64,000 bases of DNA from Gaiellasilicea sp963802765 (GTDB lineage Bacteria; Actinomycetota; Thermoleophilia; Gaiellales; Gaiellaceae). Numbering within the stretch: position 1 is the stretch's first letter; every line of letters starts with the position of its first letter. Made by a program: the position numbers and the translations under genes. This document shows, piece by piece, positions 34,492 through 42,484 of the stretch. The stretch lies in NCBI GenBank assembly GCA_963802765.1, contig CAWDJZ010000002.1:1-64000 (forward strand). Direction: 5' to 3'. The notes beneath the pieces are model-generated. The model did no database searches, was not told the DNA's origin, and was given only the letters and a program-made list of their open reading frames with translations.

Positions 34492-36291
34492 GTGCCGAAG
34501 CTCGTCGACACCACCATCCGCCTGCTCTCACAGGAGCCGCTTGCGGGCAAGGTGCCGACCGGCGAGGTGCTCCGGCTCGCCGAGGTGCTCGACAAGGCCG
34601 GCTTCGCCTGCCTCGAGATCTCCGGCGGCGGCGTCTTCGACACCGCGGTCCGCCGCGGCGTCGAGAGCCCCTGGGAGCGCATCCGGGCGCTGAAGGCGCG
34701 GACGACGACTCCGCTCGGGCTTGCGCTGCGCGGGCGCTTTCTCGTCGGCTCGCGGCCCGTGGGGGCCGACTTCGTGCGCCGGTTCGTCGCCTCCGCTGCC
34801 GAGAACGGCATCGACGTCTTCCGCCTGCACGATCCGCTCAACGACGTCTCGAACCTCCGCGAGCCCGGCGAGGCGATCGTCTCCGCCGGCAAGGAGTTCC
34901 ACGCCGGGCTCGTCTACAGCCCTGGCGACTCGCGGGCGATGGACCAGCTCGTCGAGCAGGCGAAGGAGCTGGCCGACATCAAGGCGACCCGTGCGCTCGT
35001 GCACGACCCGAGCGGGGGGCTCGAGCCGCACCAGGCCGGCGAGCTCGTCGGCCGGGTCGCGGAGGCGTCTGGCCTCCCGGTCGGGTTCTACTGCCAGGGG
35101 GCCGGCGGCGCGGGGCTCGCCGACTCGATCGAGGCTGCGCGCGCCGGCGCGGACCTGATCGCCTGCGCCGTCTACCCGCTCGCGCTCTCGCTCCATCGGG
35201 TCGCGGGCGAGTCGCTCGCGTCGGCGCTCGCCGGGATGGGGCTCGACACGGGCGTCGACGTCTCGCTGCTCTGGGACGCGTCCGACCTCGTCGACGAGCA
35301 CGTCGGCGACGAGATCATCACCCCGCACGCGCCGCGGCTCGCCGTGCGCGCGGCCGAGTACGACCTGCCTACAGGTCTCGTCGCCGCCCTGGACACGCAC
35401 CTGCGCGCCCACGCGGCCGACGACCGCCTGCTCGAGACGCTCGAGGAGCTGCAGCAGATCCGGCGCGAGACCGGCTGGCCGCCGCTGGCCGCCCCGATCG
35501 GGCAGATCCTCGCCTCGCAGGCCCTCATCCACGTTCTCTCGGCGCGACGCTACGGAACCGTCGTCGACGAGTTCCGTTCGCTCGTCCAGGGCGGTTTCGG
35601 GACACCGCCGGGAACCGTTGACCCGACCGTCGAGCGCGCCGTCGCGCTGCTCACGAACGGCGCCCCGCCGGTGGAGGACCCACCGACCGCCGAGGACGTG
35701 CGCCTGGAGGCCGAGGGCCTCGCCGCCAGCGAGGAGGAGCTCGTCCTGATCGCCCTCTTCGGAGAGGAGGCCGAGATGCTGCTGCGCACGATCCGCGCGC
35801 GTCACAACCGGGACGACCGCGGGGAGACGACGCTCGAGGAGACCCGCGAGCAGCGGATCCGGGAGCTCGTGCGGATCGTGCAGGAGAGCGGCGTCGCCGA
35901 GGTCGAGATCGAGGACGAGGGGATGCGCGTCTCGGTCCGGCGAACGGAGGAGCGGCCCACGCTCCAGGGCAGCCCACCGCTCGCAGAGGACGAGCCGTCC
36001 GAGCTGCCCGTCGCCGCCGCTCTGTCGGAGGGCTCGATCAAGGTCGAGTCGCCGATGGTCGGCGTCTTCTATCGGGCCGCCGAGCCCGGCTCGCCGCCGT
36101 TCGTCGACGTCGGTGACGTGGTCGCTCCGGGGCAGACGCTCTGCCTGCTCGAGGCGATGAAGCTCTTCAACGAGCTGAAGGCGGAAGCGGCCGGCCGCGT
36201 CACGGTGATCCACGCCGAGAACGGCAAGCCGGTCGAGTTCGGACAGCTCCTGTTCGAGCTCGAGCCGATCCTCGGTCCACCGGCGCTCTGA
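34492..36291 (+). CDS. Carboxyltransferase-like domain without metal ligands, fused to biotin carboxyl carrier protein
   Basis: 599 residues. Residues 4-~436 follow OadA/pyruvate-carboxylase carboxyltransferase end to end (AEVLDKAGFACLEISGGGVF, DVFRLHDPLNDVSNL). Residues 452-486 match the AccB N-terminus, and ~522-595 the biotinyl domain with LLEAMKLFNELK; biotin Lys557. All four metal ligands of OadA are changed: Asp17 is Leu11, the carbamylated Lys178 is His171, His207 is Tyr200, His209 is Gln202. The fold seems kept but the transcarboxylation site is not. GTG start; accC follows with one base overlap. The AccB half probably serves acetyl-CoA carboxylase; the first half's role is unknown. 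Confidence 0.85.
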   Translation: MPKLVDTTIRLLSQEPLAGKVPTGEVLRLAEVLDKAGFACLEISGGGVFDTAVRRGVESPWERIRALKARTTTPLGLALRGRFLVGSRPVGADFVRRFVASAAENGIDVFRLHDPLNDVSNLREPGEAIVSAGKEFHAGLVYSPGDSRAMDQLVEQAKELADIKATRALVHDPSGGLEPHQAGELVGRVAEASGLPVGFYCQGAGGAGLADSIEAARAGADLIACAVYPLALSLHRVAGESLASALAGMGLDTGVDVSLLWDASDLVDEHVGDEIITPHAPRLAVRAAEYDLPTGLVAALDTHLRAHAADDRLLETLEELQQIRRETGWPPLAAPIGQILASQALIHVLSARRYGTVVDEFRSLVQGGFGTPPGTVDPTVERAVALLTNGAPPVEDPPTAEDVRLEAEGLAASEEELVLIALFGEEAEMLLRTIRARHNRDDRGETTLEETREQRIRELVRIVQESGVAEVEIEDEGMRVSVRRTEERPTLQGSPPLAEDEPSELPVAAALSEGSIKVESPMVGVFYRAAEPGSPPFVDVGDVVAPGQTLCLLEAMKLFNELKAEAAGRVTVIHAENGKPVEFGQLLFELEPILGPPAL

Positions 36292-37649
36292 TGTTCACCC
36301 GGGTCCTGGTCGCGAACCGCGGCGAGATCGCCGTCCGGGTGATCCGCGCTATCCACGAGCTCGGCGCCGAGGCGGTCGCCGTCTACTCGACCGCCGACCG
36401 CGACGCGCTCCACGTCCGGCTGGCCGACCGCTCGGTCTGCATCGGCCCGCCCGCAGCCGCCGAGAGCTACCTCCGCATCCCGAACGTGATCGCCGCCGCG
36501 GAGACCACGGGCTGCGAGGCCGTCCATCCCGGCTACGGCTTCCTCTCCGAGAACCCCGCCTTCGTGCGCGCCTGCGAGGAGCACGACCTGGTCTTCGTCG
36601 GCCCGGGAGCGGACGTGATGGAGCGGATGGGCGACAAGGCCCGCGCGAAGGCGGAGATGCGGGCGGCGGACGTGCCGCTCGTCCCCGGTACCGAGGGCGG
36701 CGCCTCCCTCGACGAGATGCGCGCGGCCGCGGCCGAGCTCGGCTTCCCGGTGCTGCTGAAGGCCGTCTCGGGCGGCGGCGGCAAAGGGATGCGGCTCGTG
36801 CAGTCGCCGGACGAGCTCGAGCGCGCCTACTCGACTGCCGGCGTCGAGGCCGAGGCGGCCTTCTCGAACGGCTCCCTCTATCTCGAAAAGGCGCTCGTGC
36901 CCGCCCGCCATGTCGAGGTGCAGGTGCTCTGCGACCGGGACGGCGGCGTGCTCACGCTCGGCGAGCGCGAGTGCTCGATCCAGCGCCGGCACCAGAAGCT
37001 CGTCGAAGAGTCCCCCTCGCCGGCGCTCGACGACGCCACGCGCGAGGCGATGGAGGCGGCCACCGAGCGCGCCTGCCGCACGATCGGGTACGAGAACGCC
37101 GGCACCTTCGAGTTCCTGCTCGGCGCCGACGGGACGTTCCACTTCATGGAGCTGAACGCCCGTCTCCAGGTCGAGCACCCGGTCAGCGAGCTGGTGACCG
37201 GAGTCGACATCGTTCGCGAGCAGCTGCGGATCGCCGCGGGCGAGCGGCTCACGTCGACCGGCCGTGCTCCGAGGCGCGGGCACGCGATCGAGATCCGGCT
37301 GAACGCCGAGGACCCCGCCCGCGGGTTCGCGCCCGCACCCGGGACGATCGAGCGGTTCCGGCCGCCGCTCGGGCCCGGCATCCGGATCGACACGCACCTC
37401 GAGGAGGGGGCGGCGATCTCGCCCTACTACGACTCCCTGATCGCGAAGCTCGTCGTCTGGGCCGAGGACCGGCCCGCGGCGATCGCGCGCTGCGTGCGGG
37501 CGCTCGCCGAGATCGAGCTCGGCGGCGTTCCGACCACCCGCGAGCTCGCGCTCGACATCCTTCGTTCCGCAGAGTTCGCCGGAGGCGACTACTCGACGAG
37601 CTTCCTCGAGGAGATGGAGGGGCGCCTGCCGGCGCTCGCCGCGGGATGA
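36291..37649 (+). CDS. accC: Biotin carboxylase
   Basis: ATP-grasp enzyme that carboxylates biotin on the carrier encoded just upstream; with the carrier it gives the first half of acetyl-CoA (or another acyl-CoA) carboxylase. 452 residues. MFTRVLVANRGEIAVRVIRA is the N-terminus, VHPGYGFLSENPAF is in the N-domain, KAVSGGGGKGMRLV is the glycine-rich ATP lid, and ELNARLQVEHPVSE carries catalytic residues. No AccA/AccD transferase subunits are in the window. Stop overlaps the next gene's ATG. Confidence 0.95.
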   Translation: MFTRVLVANRGEIAVRVIRAIHELGAEAVAVYSTADRDALHVRLADRSVCIGPPAAAESYLRIPNVIAAAETTGCEAVHPGYGFLSENPAFVRACEEHDLVFVGPGADVMERMGDKARAKAEMRAADVPLVPGTEGGASLDEMRAAAAELGFPVLLKAVSGGGGKGMRLVQSPDELERAYSTAGVEAEAAFSNGSLYLEKALVPARHVEVQVLCDRDGGVLTLGERECSIQRRHQKLVEESPSPALDDATREAMEAATERACRTIGYENAGTFEFLLGADGTFHFMELNARLQVEHPVSELVTGVDIVREQLRIAAGERLTSTGRAPRRGHAIEIRLNAEDPARGFAPAPGTIERFRPPLGPGIRIDTHLEEGAAISPYYDSLIAKLVVWAEDRPAAIARCVRALAEIELGGVPTTRELALDILRSAEFAGGDYSTSFLEEMEGRLPALAAG

Positions 37650-37957
37650 GCCGTGACGGACATGTCATCCGCGGCCCGCACGGGTCGATCCGGATCGAGG
37701 CCGATGCGATCGCGGCGCTCGTCGTCGCGGCGGCGGAACGGGTCGACGGTGCGCGCGCACGGCGGCCGCGGCGTGGGCTCGACGTCTCGATCTCGGACGG
37801 CGCCGCCCGCGTCGAGCTCGAGCTCGCGGCCCGCTACGGCGTGGCGCTGCCGGCTCTCGCCGGGGAAGTTCAGGAGAGCGTCGCCGCCGCGTTGCACGAC
37901 GCGGCCGGTCTGAAAGTGGAGGCGGTGGACGTCTCGATCGAGGAGCTCGAGCGATGA
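37646..37957 (+). CDS. Asp23/Gls24-family-like protein
   Basis: 103 residues. Starts MSRDGHVIRGPHGSIRIEAD (ATG overlapping the accC stop) and contains IRIEADAIAALVVAAAERVDG, then a beta strand LDVSISDGAARVELELAARY, then an alpha region LPALAGEVQESVAAALHDAA and VDVSIEELE, the order of the Asp23 (alkaline shock) fold. Firmicutes carry such a gene (amaP/asp23-type) between accC and nusB, and this arrangement is the same. Probably a cell-envelope or stress protein; overlaps nusB. Confidence 0.82.
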   Translation: MSRDGHVIRGPHGSIRIEADAIAALVVAAAERVDGARARRPRRGLDVSISDGAARVELELAARYGVALPALAGEVQESVAAALHDAAGLKVEAVDVSIEELER

Positions 37958-38334
37958 GCACCGGCCGACGGCAGGCCCGGCGGACGGCGCTCTTCCTGCT
38001 CTACCAGTGGGACCTCACGGGGCAGCCGCTGACGGCGCTGTACGAGGGCGAGCCGGATGCGTTCGCGCTCGGGCTCGCGGAGGCGGTCTCGGCCCGGTCC
38101 GAGGAGCTCGACCGCCGGATCACTGCGAGCGCGGAGGGCTGGACCGCCGATCGCCTGGGTACGCTCGAGCGGAACATCCTGCGGATCGGGATCCACGAGC
38201 TCGAGGAGGAGAGTGTGCCGCCCGAGGTGGCGATGAACGAGGCCGTCGTGCTCGCGAAGCGATACGCGTCGGAGGATGCTGCTCGGCTCGTGAACGGGAT
38301 CCTCGCCCGCGTGTCCAGGGAGGAGGTCGCTTGA
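37954..38334 (+). CDS. nusB: Transcription antitermination protein NusB
   Basis: All-helical protein (126 residues) acting with NusA/E/G in rRNA antitermination. STGRRQARRTALFLLYQWDL is the conserved N-terminus, then WTADRLGTLERNILRIGIHE and VPPEVAMNEAVVLAKRYASE, ending FVNGILA-like LVNGILARVSREEVA. ATG start overlapping the Asp23-like gene. Its TGA (38,332-38,334) lies in a copy of a 14-base repeat that flanks the palindrome cluster downstream. Confidence 0.93.
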   Translation: MSTGRRQARRTALFLLYQWDLTGQPLTALYEGEPDAFALGLAEAVSARSEELDRRITASAEGWTADRLGTLERNILRIGIHELEEESVPPEVAMNEAVVLAKRYASEDAARLVNGILARVSREEVA

Positions 38335-38349
38335 CGGAGTCAAGCGACC
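38325..38349. terminator. Hairpin at the 3' end of nusB
   Basis: Perfect 11-bp stem GGTCGCTTGAC / GTCAAGCGACC with loop GGA, containing the nusB stop. No U-tract follows, so factor-independent termination is uncertain. It is the first of four adjacent palindromes. Confidence 0.45.
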
Positions 38350-38358
38350 AAGAGGGGG

Positions 38359-38457
38359 TCTGGGGGAACCAGCTGGTTCCCCCAGAAGGACGCGCCGATG
38401 CGCAGCATCGGCGACAGCGAGAAGGGGGCTCGCGGGGGAAACAGGGTTTCCCCCGCG
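38359..38457. repeat. Cluster of three palindromes (REP-like) between nusB and the coiled-coil gene
   Basis: Three inverted repeats in ~100 bases: a perfect 28-base palindrome at 38,359-38,386 (half-site TCTGGGGGAACCAG), a stem CGCCGATGC/GCATCGGCG at 38,393-38,413 with loop GCA, and CGCGGGGGAAAC/GTTTCCCCCGCG at 38,431-38,457 with loop AGG. With the hairpin at 38,325 they fill the only gap in an otherwise overlapping operon. The flanks carry a 14-base direct repeat (38,322-38,335 and 38,477-38,490). They may be a REP/BIME-type element or a terminator block. Confidence 0.6.
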
Positions 38458-38485
38458 CGACTGAGCCGAAGGCGAAGGAGGTCGC

Positions 38486-38698
38486 GTGACTGAACCAGGG
38501 TCGGCCGACGAGTCGCTCGCGCGCGCCGAGGAGCTGCTCGAGCGGTTGAAGGCCGCGCGGGACGAGCTGGAGCGGCTCGCGGCGGCGGAGGACACGGAGT
38601 CGGCCGTCGAGGTGCTGACGGAGCTCGCCGACATCGCCAAGGAGGTCGAGGGAGAGCTGACAAGGGCCCGGGCGCGTGCCGATGCAGCGCAGCCCTGA
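38486..38698 (+). CDS. Small coiled-coil protein in the position of xseB
   Basis: 70 residues, GTG start preceded by GAAGGAGGT. One long amphipathic helix (ESLARAEELLERLKAARDEL and EVLTELADIAKEVEGELTRA). Between nusB and a prenyl synthase many bacteria have xseA-xseB (exonuclease VII); the length fits XseB but I do not see its conserved LE..V..LE..G pattern, and no xseA is present. Named by shape only. Its 3' end overlaps ispA by 23 bases. Confidence 0.6.
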   Translation: MTEPGSADESLARAEELLERLKAARDELERLAAAEDTESAVEVLTELADIAKEVEGELTRARARADAAQP

Positions 38699-39455
38699 CG
38701 AGCTGCGGGCGCTCGTCGAGGGCTACCTCGGCGAGCTCGCGTTCACGCCCGAGCTCGGCGCGCTCGAGGAAGTGCTCCGTTACCCGCTCGAGTCGGGCGG
38801 GAAGCGTGTGCGGCCGGTGCTCGCTCTCGCCGTGGCCGAAGCCGCGGGCTCCCCTGCAGAGCAATGCCTCCCAGCCGCGGCGGCGATCGAGCTCGTGCAT
38901 ACGTTCTCGCTCGTCCACGACGACCTGCCCGCCATGGACGACGACGACGAACGGCGCGGACGCGCCTCGGCCCACGTCGCGTTCGGGGAGGCGACCGCCC
39001 TGCTCGCGGGCGACGCGTTGCTCGCCGAGGCGTTCCGGCTCGCTCTCTCGTACTCGACGCCGCTCGTCGGCCGCGAGCTCGCACAGGCGACGCTCGCAAT
39101 GATCGGAGGCCAGCACCGGGACGTGACGGGCGACACCGGCGACCTCGCCGCGCTGCACCGGCTCAAGACCGGTGCTCTCTTCTCCGCCTCGGTCGGCGTG
39201 GGGCTCTGGGTCGCTGAAGTGCCCGAGCACGAGCAACCGCCGTGGCGGGCGTTCGCGGACGAGCTCGGCCTGCTCTTCCAGATCGTCGACGACGTGCTCG
39301 ACGGCGACGGCTATGCCGAGGCCCACGGCGTCGAGGAGGCGCGACGCCTCGCCGACGGCGCCGCCGCGCGTGCGCAGGAGCGTCTCGTCGCGATCCCGGC
39401 CGAGACCGGCGTGCTCGCGGAGATCGCGGCCGGCGTCGCCGCGCGCACCGCATAG
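38676..39455 (+). CDS. ispA: Polyprenyl (geranyl/farnesyl-type) diphosphate synthase
   Basis: Condenses isopentenyl and allylic diphosphates. 259 residues, short for the ~290 of IspA. GGKRVRPVLALAVAEAAG precedes the first aspartate-rich motif HDDLPAMDDDDERRG; the second is FQIVDDVLDGDG. The residues before the first motif (ELVHTFSLV) set chain length but cannot be translated to a product here. GTG 38,676 or ATG 38,682 are possible starts. No dxs follows. Confidence 0.9.
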   Translation: MPMQRSPDELRALVEGYLGELAFTPELGALEEVLRYPLESGGKRVRPVLALAVAEAAGSPAEQCLPAAAAIELVHTFSLVHDDLPAMDDDDERRGRASAHVAFGEATALLAGDALLAEAFRLALSYSTPLVGRELAQATLAMIGGQHRDVTGDTGDLAALHRLKTGALFSASVGVGLWVAEVPEHEQPPWRAFADELGLLFQIVDDVLDGDGYAEAHGVEEARRLADGAAARAQERLVAIPAETGVLAEIAAGVAARTA

Positions 39456-39464
39456 AGTGCCGCC

Positions 39465-39887
39465 GTGGAGCAGCGTGTCAGCCTGATCACGCTGGGCGTC
39501 AGGGATCTCTCGCGCGCGCGAGCCTTCTACGAGGCGCTCGGCTGGACGACCGGCGCCGCGCCCGACGACGACGTCGTCTTCTTCCAGGCCGGCGGGATGA
39601 TCGTCGCGCTCTGGGGCCGCGACGAGCTCGCGGCGGACAGTGGCGTTGACGACACCGGGGGCTGGGGAGGTGTCACCCTGGCCCACAACGTGCGTTCGCC
39701 GGCCGAAGTGGACAGGGTGCTGGCCGAGGCCGAGGGAGCGGGAGCGACGATCCCGAGACGCGGCGCCGAGACCTTCTGGGGCGGCTACTCGGGCGTCTTC
39801 GTCGATCCGGACGGCCACCCGTGGGAGGTGGCCAACAACCCCCACTGGACGATCCGGGACGACGGCTCGGTCGAGCTGGCCAAGTAA
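39465..39887 (+). CDS. Glyoxalase/bleomycin-resistance (VOC) family protein
   Basis: 140 residues with two beta-alpha-beta-beta-beta units. ITLGVRDLSRARAFYEALGW is the typical first strand-helix; FVDPDGHPWEVANNPHW is the end. Metal ligands are not unambiguous. Function unknown. GTG start nine bases after ispA. Its final codons GCC AAG TAA are half of the palindrome that also ends the convergent toroid-fold gene. Confidence 0.82.
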   Translation: MEQRVSLITLGVRDLSRARAFYEALGWTTGAAPDDDVVFFQAGGMIVALWGRDELAADSGVDDTGGWGGVTLAHNVRSPAEVDRVLAEAEGAGATIPRRGAETFWGGYSGVFVDPDGHPWEVANNPHWTIRDDGSVELAK

Positions 39888-39903
39888 CAGTCTGTTACTT
39901 GGC
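39879..39903. terminator. Palindrome copy 1 between convergent genes
   Basis: Perfect 12-bp arms GCCAAGTAACAG / CTGTTACTTGGC with a single T between. It supplies the stop codon of the VOC gene on the plus strand and of the toroid-fold gene on the minus strand. Identical 25-mer at 62,035. No U-tract. Confidence 0.6.
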
Positions 39904-40854
39904 GGCTGCTCGGAGGACGCGGAGGGCGTTCAGCGTCAGCATCTCGCTCGGGCCTGAGCCCCAGTCGACGACCTCCACGTTGCTGCCCTTCGATCCCGGC
40001 GGTCTCCACCAGCGCCCTCCCGCGCGCCAGCGGCCGTCCGGGAGGCGCCGTTCCTCGACGAGCGCGATCCCGTCGGCTGCGCGCGGGTCCCCGGCCAGTC
40101 CCATCCGGGCGAGCACGACGAGCGCCTGCAGCACGTCGTAGTGCCAGAACGGCGGGTAGTGCAGCGTCACGAACGACGAATGGATCGGCTCCCCGGTCGC
40201 GAGCGTGCGGAAGAGCCGGTGCTCGAGGAAGAGCTCAGCCGTGCGCGCGGCCGCCTCCTGTGCCGCAGACTCACCGGTCGCAACCCAATACTCGTGGAGC
40301 CCCCACATCGGTGGCAGGGACTCGTTGAAGGAGGAGCGGTAGCCCGTGGCCTTCTTGTCGCAGTTCCAACCGCCGTCCGGCCACTGCCACTCGATGAGTG
40401 ACTCGGCGAGCAACCGGACGCGCGGGTCGTCCGCCAGCCCGAGTCGGCTGCAGACCGCGAGCGCGTTTCCTTCCTGTGAGCCGCACCGCCGTGTGAGGCC
40501 GTCGATCATCTGGATGCGGTCCCGATGGCCCTTCCCCGTCAGCCACGCGAGCACGTTCTCGGTCGCGGCGACGCAGCGCGGCTCGCCGGCGGGAACGCCG
40601 AGCTCGACGAGCGAGACGAGCCGCCAGTGCGCGCCGCCCCACTTGCTGTAGGCGTGCACGCCGAAGCCACCGTCGGGTTGCTGACCCGCCAGCAGCGCCC
40701 GGACCTTCGGCCCTTCGAGCACGTGCGCGGCCTCGGGAGGCTGCTCCTCACCGAGCAGGTCGCGCTTCGTCTGGAAGACGATCCCGGGCTCATCCGAGTC
40801 GAGGAGCCAATCGACTGCGGAGGCCGTGACGACACGATCTTCCTTGAGTTCCAT
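39895..40854 (-). CDS. Terpenoid-cyclase/prenyltransferase toroid-fold protein, unknown function
   Basis: About 319 residues (ATG 40,854; ATG 40,872 is in frame too). Repeats of the alpha/alpha toroid are visible: KVRALLAGQQPDGGFGVHAY, ESLIEWQWPDGGWNCDKKAT and ALVEERRLPDGRWRAG, each with the QxPDGGW-like QW motif of squalene-hopene cyclase relatives. The DxDD catalytic motif of the cyclases is not obvious, so it may be a non-cyclase relative. Divergent from tlyA (short gap) and convergent with the VOC gene; its stop lies in palindrome copy 1. Confidence 0.8.
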   Translation of the reverse strand: MELKEDRVVTASAVDWLLDSDEPGIVFQTKRDLLGEEQPPEAAHVLEGPKVRALLAGQQPDGGFGVHAYSKWGGAHWRLVSLVELGVPAGEPRCVAATENVLAWLTGKGHRDRIQMIDGLTRRCGSQEGNALAVCSRLGLADDPRVRLLAESLIEWQWPDGGWNCDKKATGYRSSFNESLPPMWGLHEYWVATGESAAQEAAARTAELFLEHRLFRTLATGEPIHSSFVTLHYPPFWHYDVLQALVVLARMGLAGDPRAADGIALVEERRLPDGRWRAGGRWWRPPGSKGSNVEVVDWGSGPSEMLTLNALRVLRAAAK

Positions 40855-40892
40855 GACGGTTCTGTAACACATCGCGCGACTACCCTTCGGTC

Positions 40893-41657
40893 GTGAAGAA
40901 GCGGCTGGACGTTCTTCTGGTCGAGCGCGGGCTTGCGGAGAGCCGCGCGCAGGCGCAGGCGCTCGTGCTCGCGGGCCTCGTCCCCGGCTATGACAAGCCG
41001 GGCCACCAGGTCTCCGAGGACGCGCAGCTTGCAGTCGACCGGCCGCCCCGCTTCGTCTCGCGTGGAGGCGAGAAGCTCGCGAATGCGCTCGAGCGGCTCG
41101 AGGTCGAGCTCGACGGGCGCGACGCGATCGACCTCGGCGCCTCGACGGGCGGCTTCACCGACTGCCTGCTCCAGGGCGGCGTCGGCCGTGTAGTCGCGGT
41201 GGACGTCGGCTACGGCCAGCTCCATCCGAAGCTCCGCAACGACCCGCGCGTCGCCGTGCTGGAGCGGACGAACGCACGGGCGCTGACCGAGCTCCCGTTC
41301 CGCCCCGACCTGCTCGTCTGCGACGTCTCGTTCATCAGCGTCAGGCTCGTGCTGCCGCCCGTCCTGCCGCTGCTCGAGCCCGGCTACGACGCGCTCGTGC
41401 TCGTGAAGCCCCAGTTCGAGGCCGGTCGCGAGGAGGTCGGGAAGGGCGGCGTCGTCCGGGACCCGGAAGTCCACCGGCGCGTCCTGCGCGAAGTCGTCGA
41501 GGCGGCGCTCGGCTGGGGTGCGACCGCGGTAGGCGTCGTAGACTCCGGACTGCCCGGACCGAAGGGCAACCGCGAGTTCTTCGTCCATCTGATCGACCGC
41601 GACGACCCCGTGCTCCTGGATGACATCGACGACCGGATCCGAGACGCTGTCGGCTGA
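40893..41657 (+). CDS. tlyA: TlyA-family 16S/23S rRNA 2'-O-methyltransferase (hemolysin A-like)
   Basis: 254 residues. An S4 RNA-binding domain (KKRLDVLLVERGLAESRAQA) is followed by an FtsJ-like methyltransferase with SAM motif DLGASTGGFTDCLLQGG; the K-D-K-E type residues are in FVSRGGEKL, VCDVSFIS and LVKPQFEAGREEVGKGG. In mycobacteria TlyA methylates 16S and 23S rRNA and sets capreomycin sensitivity. GTG start. First gene of the mycobacteria-like run tlyA-nadK-recN-steA-sctB. Confidence 0.93.
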   Translation: MKKRLDVLLVERGLAESRAQAQALVLAGLVPGYDKPGHQVSEDAQLAVDRPPRFVSRGGEKLANALERLEVELDGRDAIDLGASTGGFTDCLLQGGVGRVVAVDVGYGQLHPKLRNDPRVAVLERTNARALTELPFRPDLLVCDVSFISVRLVLPPVLPLLEPGYDALVLVKPQFEAGREEVGKGGVVRDPEVHRRVLREVVEAALGWGATAVGVVDSGLPGPKGNREFFVHLIDRDDPVLLDDIDDRIRDAVG

Positions 41658-41661
41658 AGCC

Positions 41662-42484
41662 GTGAAGCGCGCAGCCGTGGTCACCCACGGCAAGCCGCAG
41701 GAGATCGGCTCGGCGCTCGCCCGCCTCGCGACGGTTGCACGTGAGGCGGGCGTGGAGCTGCACATGAGCGAGGGGGAGACGGAGAAGCACGGTCTGGAGC
41801 CGGAGCAGGAGGACGCGACCGACGTCGACATCGCGGTCGTGCTCGGCGGCGACGGGACGATGCTGCGAGCGCTCAACCGCTTCCTGGGCACCGGACGTGC
41901 CGGTGATCGGCGTCAACTTCGGCCGAGTGGGCTTCCTGTCCTCGATCCCGCGCGACGAGCTCGAGACAGGGATTGCGCGGGTCTTCGCCGGCGACTACCG
42001 CGTCGAGCAGCTGCCGACACTCGACGTCGAGGTGGGCGAGGAGCGCCGGGTCGCGGTCAACGACCTCGTCGTCTCGAGCGCGATCGTCGGCCGGATGATC
42101 CACCTCGAGTGGGCGGTCGGCGGCGAGGCGCTCGGACGGCTCGCCTGCGACGGCGTCGTGTGCGCGACCCCGTCCGGCTCGACGGGCTACAACTTCTCGA
42201 ACGGCGGGCCCGTGCTCGTCTGGGGTCTCGACGCGATGTCGGTGACATTCGTCGCGCCGCATTCGGTGAACGCACGGCCGCTTGTCGTCCCGCGCAGCTC
42301 CGAGCTGCTCGTGTGGAACCGCACACCCGACGTGCCGGCGACCGCGCTCGTGGACGGGCACCGCGTCGCCGATCTGCCGCCGGGCGGCCGGGCCGTCGCC
42401 CGCGTCGGCGACAGGCGATCGCTGCTCGCAACCGTGCCGGGGATCACCTTCTTCAGCCGCTACCGGCGGGCCTTTGCTTCGTAG
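41662..42484 (+). CDS. nadK: NAD kinase, with one frameshift
   Basis: Phosphorylates NAD+ to NADP+. VKRAAVVTHGKPQ starts at GTG 41,662. The ATP site GGDGTML is in VLGGDGTMLRALNRFLGT; an extra base near 41,891 then shifts the frame, and the rest continues as VPVIGVNFGRVGFLSSIP, VAVNDLVV and TPSGSTGYNFSNGGPVL (substrate-site NE/D, TPTGSTAY-like). Restored length ~274 residues. Since the enzyme is essential, a sequence error is the likely cause. Its stop overlaps the TTG of recN. Confidence 0.92.

Noticed and set aside
38325..38457. CRISPR array
   Set aside because: The hairpins differ from one another in sequence and spacing; there are no repeated units with unique spacers and no cas genes.
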